Assembly: GCF_002160135.1 (NCBI RefSeq) | Contig: NZ_NFJZ01000009.1 | Coordinates: 62,001 to 126,000 of the forward strand | Length of the DNA stretch: 64,000 nucleotides | DNA from: Lachnoclostridium sp. An196 | GTDB lineage: Bacteria; Bacillota; Clostridia; Lachnospirales; Lachnospiraceae | Reading direction: 5' to 3' | Shown: in pieces, positions 1-7,822 of the stretch | Position numbering within the stretch: position 1 is the first letter of the stretch | Layout of the letters: every line of letters starts with the position of its first letter | Made by a program: the position numbers and the translations under genes | The notes under the pieces: model-generated | The model's input: the letters and a program-made list of their open reading frames with translations, nothing else | Databases searched by the model: none | What the model was told of the DNA's origin: nothing

Positions 1-396
1 GGAGTGGTGTATGCAGGCTGGATGGCCGGTGAGGCAGAATTAAGCCTTATGGGCGCGCTGGCGTTGTCTCTGGGCATTGCGATTCAGAATTTCCCGGAGG
101 GAGCGATCATTTCCATGCCGCTTCGTTCTGAGGGAGTTGGAAAAGGGAGAGCGTTTCTTTACGGCGCTCTTTCCGGGATCGTGGAGCCGGCTGGAGCATT
201 TCTCACAATAATGGCAGCAGGGATAGTGGTTCCGGCACTCCCGTACCTGCTCAGCTTCGCGGCCGGAGCCATGATGTATGTGGTAGTGGAAGAACTGATT
301 CCGGAGATGTCGGAGGGAGAACATTCCAATATCGGTCCGGTGCTTTTCGCGCTGGGATTTACAGTGATGATGGCGCTTGATGTGGCGTTGGGATAG
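1..396 (+). CDS. ZIP family metal transporter, C-terminal part
   Basis: The reading frame is open at the first base, so this is the last 131 codons of a longer gene. The protein is almost wholly hydrophobic, with about four membrane segments. It carries the ZIP-type metal-binding motif IQNFPEG (around residues 28-34) and, in the next but one helix, VVVEELIPE (around residues 95-103). ZIP proteins import divalent metals such as zinc, iron or manganese across the cytoplasmic membrane; the gut-bacterial relatives are usually annotated as zinc transporter ZupT-like. Only 27 bases separate the stop from the best start of the next gene, so the two may be co-transcribed. The substrate cannot be read from the fragment. 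Confidence 0.85.
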   Translation, partial: GVVYAGWMAGEAELSLMGALALSLGIAIQNFPEGAIISMPLRSEGVGKGRAFLYGALSGIVEPAGAFLTIMAAGIVVPALPYLLSFAAGAMMYVVVEELIPEMSEGEHSNIGPVLFALGFTVMMALDVALG

Positions 397-423
397 GATG
401 ATATGACAGGAGGGATAAGTGAA

Positions 424-1335
424 ATGATTCAGAAGATCGGAATCGTCGGCCTGGGAGCGCTGGGTATTATGTATGCGGAATTGTTCCAGGATGCTCTGGG
501 GAAAGGACATGTGTATGTGATCGCGGACAGGGATCGGATACAGCGTTACCAGAAAGACGGTGTGTATGCCAATGGGGAACGCTGCGATTTCCTCTATATG
601 GATGCCGGTGAAGCAGAAGAGATGGACCTTCTGATCTTTGCCACAAAATATCACGGACTTGCAGATGCTGCAGGAAACGCGGCAAAAGCGTGCGGGAAGG
701 ATACGATTGTCTTGTCGGTACTCAACGGGGTTACCTCGGAAGAAGTGCTGGAGCAGATCCTGCATCCGGCGCATCTGCTGTACTGTACCGTACAGGGTAT
801 GGATGCCACCCGTACCGGAAACCAACTGACTTATACCCGGGCGGGGTCCATTGCTTTCGGAGAAAAAGAAAATGGACGGACAGAAGCTACCGCGCGTCTG
901 GAAGAATTATTTCTCCAGACCGGTATTCCATATGTGATCCCGGATGATATTATTCATCAGCAGTGGAGCAAATGGATGCTGAATGTGGGCGTCAATCAGG
1001 TCTGTGCCGTATGCGGCATCAGCTACGGCGGAGTCCAACAGGAGGGAGAGCACCGGGACGCCATGCTGGCAGCTATGGAGGAAGCGAGACAGGCCGCGTG
1101 CGCGGAGGGCATCCCTCTGACCACGGCAGAGATCCGGGAATGGGTGAAACTGATCGATTCTCTTTCTCCGGAAGGAGAGCCGTCCATGAGACAGGATACC
1201 AGAGAAGGACGGCCGACAGAAGTGGATCTGTTCGCGGGACTGGTCTGCAGCCTGGGCAGAAAGCATGGACTGGATACACCACAGAACGACCATTTTTATG
1301 AAGTACTGACCGGACATCCGTTTGACGGACAGTAA
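424..1335 (+). CDS. panE: 2-dehydropantoate 2-reductase (ketopantoate reductase family)
   Basis: About 303 residues, normal for the ApbA/PanE family, which reduces 2-dehydropantoate to pantoate with NADPH in pantothenate and CoA synthesis. The N-terminus has the Rossmann nucleotide-binding loop GIVGLGALG; mid-protein KWMLNVGVNQ and the later SMRQDTREGRPTEVD segment match the C-terminal helical domain with its conserved Lys, Asn and Arg-rich patch. An in-frame ATG exists at 403, but AGGAGGG at 408-414 sits nine bases before the ATG at 424, so I place the start there. Related paralogues act on other 2-oxo acids, so the exact substrate is less certain than the family. Confidence 0.85.
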   Translation: MIQKIGIVGLGALGIMYAELFQDALGKGHVYVIADRDRIQRYQKDGVYANGERCDFLYMDAGEAEEMDLLIFATKYHGLADAAGNAAKACGKDTIVLSVLNGVTSEEVLEQILHPAHLLYCTVQGMDATRTGNQLTYTRAGSIAFGEKENGRTEATARLEELFLQTGIPYVIPDDIIHQQWSKWMLNVGVNQVCAVCGISYGGVQQEGEHRDAMLAAMEEARQAACAEGIPLTTAEIREWVKLIDSLSPEGEPSMRQDTREGRPTEVDLFAGLVCSLGRKHGLDTPQNDHFYEVLTGHPFDGQ

Positions 1336-1363
1336 AAATCCGCCTCCGGAAAACCGGAGGCGG
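1334..1363 (-). terminator. Intrinsic terminator of the hsp20 genes
   Basis: A 10-bp perfect stem (CCGCCTCCGG with CCGGAGGCGG, AAAA loop) is followed on the minus strand by ATTTTT. It lies between panE and the first Hsp20 gene. The T-run is only on the minus side, so it mainly serves the leftward hsp20 transcript, though it may also slow panE transcripts. Confidence 0.75.
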
Positions 1364-1401
1364 GGCAGAAGATATAGGAGTTACATAATATATATGAAAG
1401 G

Positions 1402-1866
1402 TCAACCTTCGATGGAAATGTATTTACTTTGTTCCACTGCCGGTTTGGCCTCTTTTTTCGGAATCGTCAGCTTCAGTACGCCGTGATGGAATTCTCCTTT
1501 GATGTCGTCCTGGGTCAGATCATCGCCCACATAGAAGGATCTCTCACAGGCTCCGGCATACCGTTCCTGACGGATATATCTGCCGGTCTTTTTCTCCTGT
1601 TCGTCCTTGTCTACGCCTCTTGCGGCCTGAACGGTCAGATAACCGTTTTCCAGGGACACCTGAATCTCGTCTTTTTTGAATCCCGGAAGATCCATCTCCA
1701 GAATGTAGCTGTCGCCTTTTTCTTTGATATCGGTCTTCATCAGGTTTTTAGCCCTGTGTCCATACAGTTTCCTTTCTGCTTTTTTCATATCCCTGTCATT
1801 ATAGAACGGGAAATCATTAAAGAAATCATCAAATAAGTTTTCACCAAAAATGCTGGGCATTAACAT
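1402..1866 (-). CDS. Small heat-shock protein, Hsp20/alpha-crystallin family (downstream copy)
   Basis: 154 residues, the usual size of bacterial Hsp20 proteins. These are ATP-independent cytoplasmic holdases that bind unfolding proteins and pass them to DnaK and ClpB. The alpha-crystallin domain spans about residues 45-140, with ILEMDLPGFKKDEI, the GYLTVQA strand and the HGVLKLTIPK segment near the end. It is a close paralogue of the next gene upstream: both begin MLMPSIF, share ENLFDDFF- or DNLFDDFF-like starts and end AKPAVEQ.KYISIE. This copy has an extra basic insert (MKKAERKLYGHRAKN) before the core domain. It probably shares the CIRCE-controlled promoter of that gene, with a hairpin between the two. 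Confidence 0.92.
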   Translation of the reverse strand: MLMPSIFGENLFDDFFNDFPFYNDRDMKKAERKLYGHRAKNLMKTDIKEKGDSYILEMDLPGFKKDEIQVSLENGYLTVQAARGVDKDEQEKKTGRYIRQERYAGACERSFYVGDDLTQDDIKGEFHHGVLKLTIPKKEAKPAVEQSKYISIEG

Positions 1867-1928
1867 AAATCATTCCTCCTTGTCGATTCATTGAACCAAT
1901 CAAAAACTGTACATGTCAGATTATCCGC

Positions 1929-1950
1929 CCCTCCGGATGACTCCGGAGGG
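1929..1950. other. Intergenic hairpin between the two hsp20 genes
   Basis: CCCTCCGGA and TCCGGAGGG form a 9-bp perfect stem with a TGAC loop. There is no following T-run on either strand, so this is more likely a processing or mRNA-stability element, or an attenuator, than a terminator. Confidence 0.5.
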
Positions 1951-1958
1951 AAAATGTA

Positions 1959-2381
1959 TTATTCGATCGAGATATATTTCTTCTGCTCTACAGCAGGTTT
2001 TGCATCCTTCTTCGGGATATCCAGTGTCAGGGTTCCGTTCTCGAATTTCGCCTTGATGTCTTCCTGAGTTACTGCATCGCCCACATAGAAGCTTCTGCTG
2101 CAGGTTCCGGCGTAACGTTCACGGCGGATATATCTGCCATCGTTGTCCTTCTCATCCTTGCTGGTATTGGAAGAAGCCTGGATGGTCAGGTAACCGTCTT
2201 TCAACTCTGCCTTCACATCTTCTTTCTTTACGCCCGGAAGGTTCATCGTCACTTCATAACCGTTATCCGTTTCTTTGATATCGGTCTTCATCAGTTCGGT
2301 CGTATCATACCGGAAAGTCGGATAGTTAAAATCGAAGAAATCATCAAATAAGTTATCATTAAAAATACTAGGCATCAACAT
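1959..2381 (-). CDS. Small heat-shock protein, Hsp20/alpha-crystallin family (promoter-proximal copy)
   Basis: 140 residues with a complete alpha-crystallin domain: VTMNLPGVKKEDVKA, GYLTIQA, and a C-terminal NGTLTLDIPKKDAKP containing the hydrophobic I-x-I/L type anchor. It acts as a chaperone holdase in the cytoplasm. The gene lies first in a two-gene leftward unit; the second copy is nearly the same in layout, a recent tandem duplication by eye. A vegetative promoter overlapped by a CIRCE-like operator lies about 100-140 bases upstream, so heat control through HrcA is likely. A ribosome site AAGGAG lies just before the ATG. Confidence 0.93.
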   Translation of the reverse strand: MLMPSIFNDNLFDDFFDFNYPTFRYDTTELMKTDIKETDNGYEVTMNLPGVKKEDVKAELKDGYLTIQASSNTSKDEKDNDGRYIRRERYAGTCSRSFYVGDAVTQEDIKAKFENGTLTLDIPKKDAKPAVEQKKYISIE

Positions 2382-2480
2382 AAATCATCGCTCCTTTTAT
2401 ATCTTTTATAGTCAATTTTATTTGTCGGAACCAGGTGGAGGAGATCTTTCTTTTGAACCCCTTTCCTTTGTTCTAGCTGT

Positions 2481-2509
2481 ACTATAACACTTCTTGTTAG
2501 CACTGTCAA
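2481..2509 (-). promoter_or_regulatory. Promoter of the hsp20 pair
   Basis: On the minus strand TTGACA (2509-2504) is followed by exactly 17 bases and TATAGT (2486-2481), a near-consensus vegetative promoter reading into the two hsp20 genes. The -35 box lies inside the CIRCE-like element. Confidence 0.8.
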
Positions 2510-2523
2510 GAGGTGAGTGCTAA
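2497..2523. promoter_or_regulatory. CIRCE-like HrcA operator upstream of hsp20
   Basis: TTAGCACTG, nine bases, GAGTGCTAA: the 9-9-9 layout of the CIRCE element with one mismatch in the left arm. It covers the -35 box of the hsp20 promoter, the arrangement expected for repression by HrcA. Left of the arm, the flank CTTCTTG is the same as at the lon operator. Confidence 0.85.
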
Positions 2524-2549
2524 TTCTTTTGTGAAAAAATTGTGAACGT
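2507..2549. repeat. Direct repeat copy A flanking the MerR gene
   Basis: Nineteen bases (2507-2525, CAAGAGGTGAGTGCTAATT) and then ATTGTGAACGT (2539-2549) recur in the same order and orientation at 3598-3616 and 3642-3652. The pair brackets the AT-rich MerR gene. Confidence 0.75.
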
Positions 2550-2561
2550 TAATTGTGAATG

Positions 2562-3404
2562 TTAAATTTCTTTCCCTCTCAAATCCATTTTTAACAAACC
2601 AGCTGCTAACAATCCAATAAAAACTGTCGTGTTCACAAATAACAGTGCAACAACACTTTTTACAACTCCGAAAGTAAAAAGTATGGAGAAAATTTCTACT
2701 GACAGCACAATAAAACACATATAGTTTGTTATATACTCTGTTATAATTTTTCCATAATAGTTGTTCATCTGCAATTTCACATAGATAAAGGGTTTTAATA
2801 TATAACGGATTATGATACATATAACCGGACAAATAAAAATCCAGTTTTTATTAACCAAGGATGTTGCCACTCCTTTACTCCATTGTAGCGGAATTTCTGT
2901 CGGCAGCTTAGAATAAGACAAAGCCCCAATAATCAAGCACAGTGCGGTAATCGCTGTCCAAGTAAGCATACTTCCCCATATATACAAAAAACTGACTGAA
3001 TCCAGTTTGAAAACAGTTTGATTATCTCTCCAATAGTCATGCAAATCGGTTATATACTGTTCTGCCTGTAATTTTTCATAACTAATACTTTCTTCATCCA
3101 GCATTTTTTCGCACATGAGTTTCGCCTTATTTAAATCAGTAATCTGACTTTTTAATACTTCATACTGCTTCTCGAGCGTATCCTTCAATGTTGCTTTTTC
3201 GGAAATAATATTTCGGATGTCTTCAATAGAAATTCCCAATGTACGTAGATATGCAATCTTCTTTATATTTTCCACATCATTTTCAGAATAATCTCTATAA
3301 CCATTACTTTCATTTCTCGAAGGATCAATAAGTTTTTCCTTTTCATAAAAACGGATATTAGAACGGGATAAACCTGTTTGTTTTTCTACGTCTTTTATAG
3401 TCAT
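2562..3404 (-). CDS. MerR family regulator with C-terminal membrane domain
   Basis: About 280 residues. The first 70 or so are a MerR-type winged helix (MTIKDVEKQTGLSRSNIRFYEKE, then NGYRDYSENDV and a GISIEDIR segment), followed by a coiled-coil dimer helix to about residue 120. The rest holds four or five membrane segments with LPTEIPLQWSKG, resembling the DUF1648 membrane motif found in SdpI-type immunity proteins. This combination suggests a membrane-tethered one-component regulator that senses envelope stress or a small ligand. A longer frame starts at 3425, but AGAGGG precedes the ATG at 3404 at normal spacing. The gene is far more AT-rich than its neighbours and is bracketed by direct repeats. 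The target is unknown. Confidence 0.8.
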   Translation of the reverse strand: MTIKDVEKQTGLSRSNIRFYEKEKLIDPSRNESNGYRDYSENDVENIKKIAYLRTLGISIEDIRNIISEKATLKDTLEKQYEVLKSQITDLNKAKLMCEKMLDEESISYEKLQAEQYITDLHDYWRDNQTVFKLDSVSFLYIWGSMLTWTAITALCLIIGALSYSKLPTEIPLQWSKGVATSLVNKNWIFICPVICIIIRYILKPFIYVKLQMNNYYGKIITEYITNYMCFIVLSVEIFSILFTFGVVKSVVALLFVNTTVFIGLLAAGLLKMDLRGKEI

Positions 3405-3521
3405 GTTATGCATTCCCTCTTTCAAGCAACTCTATTTTACTTAATAATAAGCTATAAACAAGGTTTACAGTCAAGCATTTATCAAAAATCTTTGCTCTGT
3501 TAGTTACAAATCAATTTTTTA

Positions 3522-3569
3522 CATCAATGCCGCAGAATCCCTGAAAATAAGGATCTGCGGCACTTGATG
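3522..3569. repeat. Long imperfect inverted repeat upstream of the MerR gene
   Basis: CATCAA-T-GCCGCAG-A-ATCC pairs with GGAT-C-TGCGGC-AC-TTGATG around a 10-base loop. The stem is nearly continuous over 19 bases. No T-run follows on either strand, so it is not a classical terminator; it may be an operator, a leader structure or a mobile-element end. Confidence 0.6.
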
Positions 3570-3597
3570 ACACGGGACAAAAACCAATCGCAGCTAA

Positions 3598-3652
3598 CAA
3601 GAGGTGAGTGCTAATTTTCTAAGTTTTTTAGTCAGCCCAAAATTGTGAACGT
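3598..3652. repeat. Direct repeat copy B (degenerate CIRCE half-site)
   Basis: Shares 19 identical bases with 2507-2525, including the intact CIRCE half GAGTGCTAA, and 11 more (3642-3652) with 2539-2549. The left CIRCE arm is replaced by GCTAACAAGAG, so the operator is incomplete. No minus-strand gene begins just downstream that would need it. Confidence 0.7.
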
Positions 3653-3863
3653 GCGGTCTGTGATCCGGACTTTTTCTCCCACGTAAAATCCTCCCTGTAC
3701 TGTACCCGTGACTACACATCCGCCGGAATTCATTTTGAAGATATCCTCGACAATGATCGTGCCGGGGAGTGTTATATTCAATTTGAAAAGAGATTATGGT
3801 CAATGCGCTGCAGAGCAGCCCTGCCAGCAGCCATCTGACTGCTTTCAAGATTCGGTTTGTCAT
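3635..3863 (-). pseudogene. Frameshifted small protein with EF-Tu domain-2-like barrel
   Basis: The frame opens with MTNRILKAVRWLLAGLL, a signal-like hydrophobic start, and continues to about base 3785. There a +1 shift leads into a coherent second frame with IIVEDIFKMNSGGCVVTGTV and GFYVGEKVRIT, ending at TGA near 3635. That second part has the look of the beta-barrel domain 2 of translation GTPases (pattern DVF-GG-VVTG-V--G---VGD-V-I), which also occurs in small stand-alone proteins. No single frame joins the two parts, so I call it broken; a sequencing error would be an alternative. Its tail overlaps direct repeat copy B. Function unknown. Confidence 0.5.
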
Positions 3864-4022
3864 AACTGTGTCCTCGCATATCTGGAACTATACAGATAAT
3901 ACCATTATAATGGCGCGTCTGTCAGCTTAACAAGACAAAACAATGCCGCCCTGCCGGATGGGGCGTCTGACAGAGCGGCACGAAGATATTTTATCTGATT
4001 GTAACTGTACAGGACGGCATAT

Positions 4023-4613
4023 CTAATTGAAGGAATCCGGATCCGGATATTTATCGGGACTCACGGAATATCCGTTGTCATATTCGACTGTCATATAAAG
4101 GGTTTCCTCTCCATTTACCAGTTTTACACGGCAGATACCGTTTTCAAACAGATCGGTGATTTCGATTTCCTGGTCGTAATAGTATACCCAGACGGTTCCG
4201 TCGTCCTTGTATTCCACTTCCGGCATGTACAGCTCTTCCAGGATCTCTTCTTCTGTGAGAGGACGTTCTGTACCGTCCGGTTCGATGGCGATGCCTCCGC
4301 CGCCCATGGACTGTGTGGAGCCGTCTTCCTCCTGCCAGGCGACATTATATTCGCCGTTTTCACCGATGACAAGCTCGGCGTCAGTCTGGTCTCCATGAAT
4401 CCAGAGCTGGATGGTGCGCTGTATGCCGCCCACATTGGCTGCATAGGCGACCCCGGTGCTGCCCGCGATCAGAAGGGCAGCGGCGATAGCGGCAGCAGTT
4501 CCCATATAAGCATGTTTTCTTGTTTTTTTCATAAGTTTATCCGCCTCCAAATGTTCCATTCCGAAGGAAGATACTGTGTCAAATACTTTTTGGTAGCGTT
4601 CTTTATCCGTCAT
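4023..4613 (-). CDS. Membrane-anchored anti-sigma-like protein
   Basis: 196 residues with a cytoplasmic N-terminus (about 34 residues, basic at its end: MKKTRKHAY), one membrane helix (TAAAIAAALLIAGSTGVAYAA, about 37-58) and an acidic extracellular domain rich in Glu, Asp and Tyr. Its ATG overlaps the stop of the ECF sigma gene (ATGA), the standard layout for a sigma factor with its membrane anti-sigma partner. The short cytoplasmic part fits sequestration of the sigma factor, but I recognise no named anti-sigma domain such as a zinc-binding HxxxCxxC motif. The link is therefore by position and topology. The signal it senses is unknown. Confidence 0.65.
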   Translation of the reverse strand: MTDKERYQKVFDTVSSFGMEHLEADKLMKKTRKHAYMGTAAAIAAALLIAGSTGVAYAANVGGIQRTIQLWIHGDQTDAELVIGENGEYNVAWQEEDGSTQSMGGGGIAIEPDGTERPLTEEEILEELYMPEVEYKDDGTVWVYYYDQEIEITDLFENGICRVKLVNGEETLYMTVEYDNGYSVSPDKYPDPDSFN

Positions 4614-5083
4614 GCTTCTTCCTCCTTTAATACGTCCCGTAAGAAACTTCGTCCTCTGGACAAACGCATTTTCACGCTGCCTTCCGTGATCCGCAGGATC
4701 CGGGCGATCTCTCTGGCGGAAAGGTCTTCGTAATAGTAGAGATGGATCACTTCCCGGTATTTTTCCGGGAGCTTCATGACTTCTTCAAACAGAGCATGCT
4801 CTTCCTGGTCTTCAAAAGGAAGTTCGTTCATGCAGTCCTCTATGGAGATCCTGTTCCTTTTCCAGAAAGATCCGGAGATGTCTTTCGCGCGGTTGATCGC
4901 CACCCGCAGCAGCCAGGCCTTCAGGTGTTCCCCGTCGTGAAATTGTTTTTTTGAAGTATAGTACTGAATGAATGTATCCTGGACGGCGTCGTTGGCGTCG
5001 TCTATGTTGCGGCAGACGCTGAACGCCGCCGCGTACAGGCTTTTCTGATGAAGCTCAATCAGTTCTTCCAGCGATTGTCTCAT
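4610..5083 (-). CDS. ECF-type RNA polymerase sigma factor
   Basis: 157 residues, standard for extracytoplasmic-function sigma factors. Region 2 is at about residues 8-75 (AFSVCRNIDDANDAVQDTFIQ is the typical -10 recognition stretch) and region 4 at about 100-152, with LPEKYREVIHLYYYEDLSA and the helix-turn-helix EIARILRITEGSVKMRLSRG. It directs RNA polymerase to a small regulon, usually including its own operon. The next gene overlaps it by four bases and encodes a one-helix membrane protein, the expected regulator. GAGGAA precedes the ATG. Confidence 0.92.
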   Translation of the reverse strand: MRQSLEELIELHQKSLYAAAFSVCRNIDDANDAVQDTFIQYYTSKKQFHDGEHLKAWLLRVAINRAKDISGSFWKRNRISIEDCMNELPFEDQEEHALFEEVMKLPEKYREVIHLYYYEDLSAREIARILRITEGSVKMRLSRGRSFLRDVLKEEEA

Positions 5084-5126
5084 AAGTTGGTTCCTCGGTT
5101 TTTCGTTGTTTCTTTGAAAGGCCCTT

Positions 5127-6488
5127 TCACTTATAACACGATTCAGAAGGAGAAAAGGTAACAGAGTTTTTATTTTTTATGAAATGAATCGCCAGACAGA
5201 CGCCGACGGTGACGATCTCAGCAAAAGGAAGGGAGAACCACACTCCGTCCACACCGAGCAGGCGGGAGAACAGGAGAAGACCGACAGGCACAAAGATGAT
5301 TCCCCGGCTTGCCGCGATGAGAATAGAGCTTACAGCGTCGCCCAGAGCGGTGTGATAGCCGGACTGGACGATATTAAATCCGCTGGCGAGAAAACAAAGC
5401 CCGTATATTCTGGCTCCCCGGACGGCCATATCGATCACGGTACCGCTCTGTTCCCGGTCCAGAAACAGACCGATCAGCTGCCTTCCGAAGATCCAGAAGA
5501 CGCCAAAAAGCATGGCCCCCATGATAAAATTGGAGATAAGGGCGGCGGTCCGCGTCTTTCGGATCCGGTCCAGATTTCCTGCCCCGTAATTGCTGCTCAG
5601 AATGGGACTGATCCCGTCGGACATGCCGAACATGAGCAGTGTGACGAAGTTCCCTATATAATTAATGATAGTAAATGCAGCCACGCCGTCTTCTCCTGCA
5701 TAGGCCATAAAAGAACGGTTCATCAGGAAAACGGTCAGTGCCGCGGCTGCGTAGGTAACGCCTTCGGAAGAACCATTGAAAGCGGCATGGAGGATTTCAC
5801 GCGGACAAAAATGGCCGTCAAAAACATTCAGGACAGTTTCCCGGCGGAACATAGGAGAAGACGCCACCAGCAGTCCTCCCAGATAAGCCAGACCGGTGGC
5901 TGCCGCGGCTCCGGGTATGCCCAGGCCCAGCACGCCCACAGCCAGATAATCCAGAATTACGTTGCAGGATATGGTGGTGACAGTGCCGGCCAGGTAGAGC
6001 CGGGGCTTTTCCACCAGACGTCCCGAGAATCCGAAAAGGATCTTAAAAGCAATCACCGGGGCGAAACATGCCAGGATACGGATATACTGGCTGGAACCTG
6101 TGAGCAGTACCTCATTTGCTCCCAGAAATCGGGCAATGGGGACGGAAAAGCATAGTCCGCCCAGAAGGATCAGGATGGAAAGTACGGCCAGCACCAGGAG
6201 CGCGGAATGATAGATATTTTTCGCGCGCTTTTGATCGCCGGCGCCCAGCGCTCTTCCCGCGGCGCTCATGGTTCCGGTACAGATCACCATACTGCTTCCG
6301 ATGATAATCTGAAAGTAGGGGTTGGCGATATTTACGCTTGCCATGGCGTCTGCTCCCGCATAATTGCCGAGAAAGAGTCCGTCCACAATGCCCTGAATAC
6401 CGTCCAGTACCATGGCGATCATGGCAGGAACCACAAAGCGGAGGAACAATCGCGGCAGGGGATCTTTTAATAAACCGTTTTCACGCAT
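5127..6488 (-). CDS. MATE family efflux transporter
   Basis: 453 residues with twelve predicted membrane segments, the normal size for MATE proteins, which export cationic drugs, dyes or metabolites using a sodium or proton gradient. Family features include the start NGLLKDPLPRLFLRFVVPAM, the internal repeat with SANYGAGN-like SSNYGAGNLDRIRKT, and the paired half-transporter architecture. The start overlaps the last eight bases of the upstream aminotransferase gene and has AAGGAG nine bases before it, so the two are translationally coupled. The substrate is unknown; coupling to an aminotransferase is compatible with metabolite export but does not prove it. Confidence 0.9.
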   Translation of the reverse strand: MRENGLLKDPLPRLFLRFVVPAMIAMVLDGIQGIVDGLFLGNYAGADAMASVNIANPYFQIIIGSSMVICTGTMSAAGRALGAGDQKRAKNIYHSALLVLAVLSILILLGGLCFSVPIARFLGANEVLLTGSSQYIRILACFAPVIAFKILFGFSGRLVEKPRLYLAGTVTTISCNVILDYLAVGVLGLGIPGAAAATGLAYLGGLLVASSPMFRRETVLNVFDGHFCPREILHAAFNGSSEGVTYAAAALTVFLMNRSFMAYAGEDGVAAFTIINYIGNFVTLLMFGMSDGISPILSSNYGAGNLDRIRKTRTAALISNFIMGAMLFGVFWIFGRQLIGLFLDREQSGTVIDMAVRGARIYGLCFLASGFNIVQSGYHTALGDAVSSILIAASRGIIFVPVGLLLFSRLLGVDGVWFSLPFAEIVTVGVCLAIHFIKNKNSVTFSPSESCYK

Positions 6489-7632
6489 CTTTCACAGCTC
6501 CTTGAGAGAGATGCCGCAGGAAAATCTCTTCCATTTCTGCGTTCAGCGTCACGCCCAGAGAAGGCAGTACCTGGTCCAGAGCATGGAAGACTGCGGCCAT
6601 CTTTTCCGGACGGGCATTTTCTCCCATATGTCCCAGGCGGATGACCTGACCCGCCAGAACGTCGAAGGATCCTGCGAGCATGATGCGGTATTCCCGGAGC
6701 ACGGTATTCAGGATATCTTTTGCGGAGACTCCTTCCGGCACGTCGAAAACGGTGACGGTATTGGAAAATCCGGTTTCCTGATGGAGCCGGAGACCGGCTG
6801 CGGTGACGGCGGCGCGGGAGGCTTCCGCGATTCTGGCATGGCGGTTCAGAAAGTCCGGATCATTTTTCACATTTTCCAGAGCTGCGCGGAGCCCGTGGAT
6901 GTCGCTTACGGGCATGGTATACGGGAACCACTGATTTTCATACCAGTTGTCAAAAGTCAGAAGATTGGCATAGAAGGAAGCCACCGGTGTTTTCCTGCCG
7001 TGCATGGCGGCGTCGGCGTCGGGACTTATGGTGACGAAAGCAAGTCCGGGAGGCGCGGAGAGCGCTTTCTGTGATCCCCCGCAGAGAATGTCTGTGCCAA
7101 AGTCATCCGCCCGGATCTCTTCCCCGAACATGGCGGAGACAGAGTCGACGACAGTCAGGATGCCGTATCGCTTCAGCAAAGGGCAGATACGTGAAATATC
7201 GTTGAGCATGCCGCTGGGGGTATCACAGTGGACAACGGTGGCGTATTTAAAATCATGATCTTTTTTCAGATATGTTTCCAGCGCGTCCGCATCCAGGGCA
7301 CGACGGTAATCCGCGGTATAGAGTACCGGGTCTCCGCCATATATTTTTACAAAATCAGCAAATCCCTTGCCGAATACTCCGTTATCCAGGACAAGAACCC
7401 GGTCGCCCGGCTCTGTCAGGGTAGCGCAGGCAGCTTCCAGCCCGAGGATTCCTTCTCCGCCCAGGATCAGGCTGCGGTTCCGAGTGCGCAGGAGCGAGCT
7501 GATCAGTTCGCAGGTTTCTTTGTAAAAGGTATAGAATTCCGGATCCAGATCCGGGTTAGTACAGGTGAGGCTTCTGGATAGTCTTACATTTTCCCGGACC
7601 TGAGTGGGGCCGGGGGTCATGATGTTGTACAT
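6481..7632 (-). CDS. Class-V PLP-dependent aminotransferase (alanine-glyoxylate/serine-pyruvate type)
   Basis: 383 residues in the alanine-glyoxylate aminotransferase branch. It starts with MTPGPTQVRENV, has the PLP phosphate-binding stretch LGGEGILGLEAA, the conserved VVDSVSAMFGEE (Asp163 would contact the pyridine nitrogen) and the lysine loop CGGSQKALSAPPG, where Lys189 should form the Schiff base. Relatives transfer the amino group of alanine, serine or 2-aminoethylphosphonate to glyoxylate or pyruvate, or split purine-derived ureidoglycine; the sequence alone does not decide between them. The gene is followed by and overlaps a MATE exporter and is divergent from a TetR gene. Confidence 0.88.
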   Translation of the reverse strand: MYNIMTPGPTQVRENVRLSRSLTCTNPDLDPEFYTFYKETCELISSLLRTRNRSLILGGEGILGLEAACATLTEPGDRVLVLDNGVFGKGFADFVKIYGGDPVLYTADYRRALDADALETYLKKDHDFKYATVVHCDTPSGMLNDISRICPLLKRYGILTVVDSVSAMFGEEIRADDFGTDILCGGSQKALSAPPGLAFVTISPDADAAMHGRKTPVASFYANLLTFDNWYENQWFPYTMPVSDIHGLRAALENVKNDPDFLNRHARIAEASRAAVTAAGLRLHQETGFSNTVTVFDVPEGVSAKDILNTVLREYRIMLAGSFDVLAGQVIRLGHMGENARPEKMAAVFHALDQVLPSLGVTLNAEMEEIFLRHLSQGAVKDA

Positions 7633-7822
7633 AGTATTACGTCCTTTCTAAATGGTTGTTGTTTACGTTGATTCTCATCATAAAATACATCTGGATTCTT
7701 TAAAATATCCAGTTTTGATAAAATTGACCATACCAGTTCGCTGCCTGTGCTCTTGACCCATATTTTCTGATAAGTTAAAATCAATAGAAAACAGCCGATA
7801 ATATGTGAAGAGAGGATAGTAT

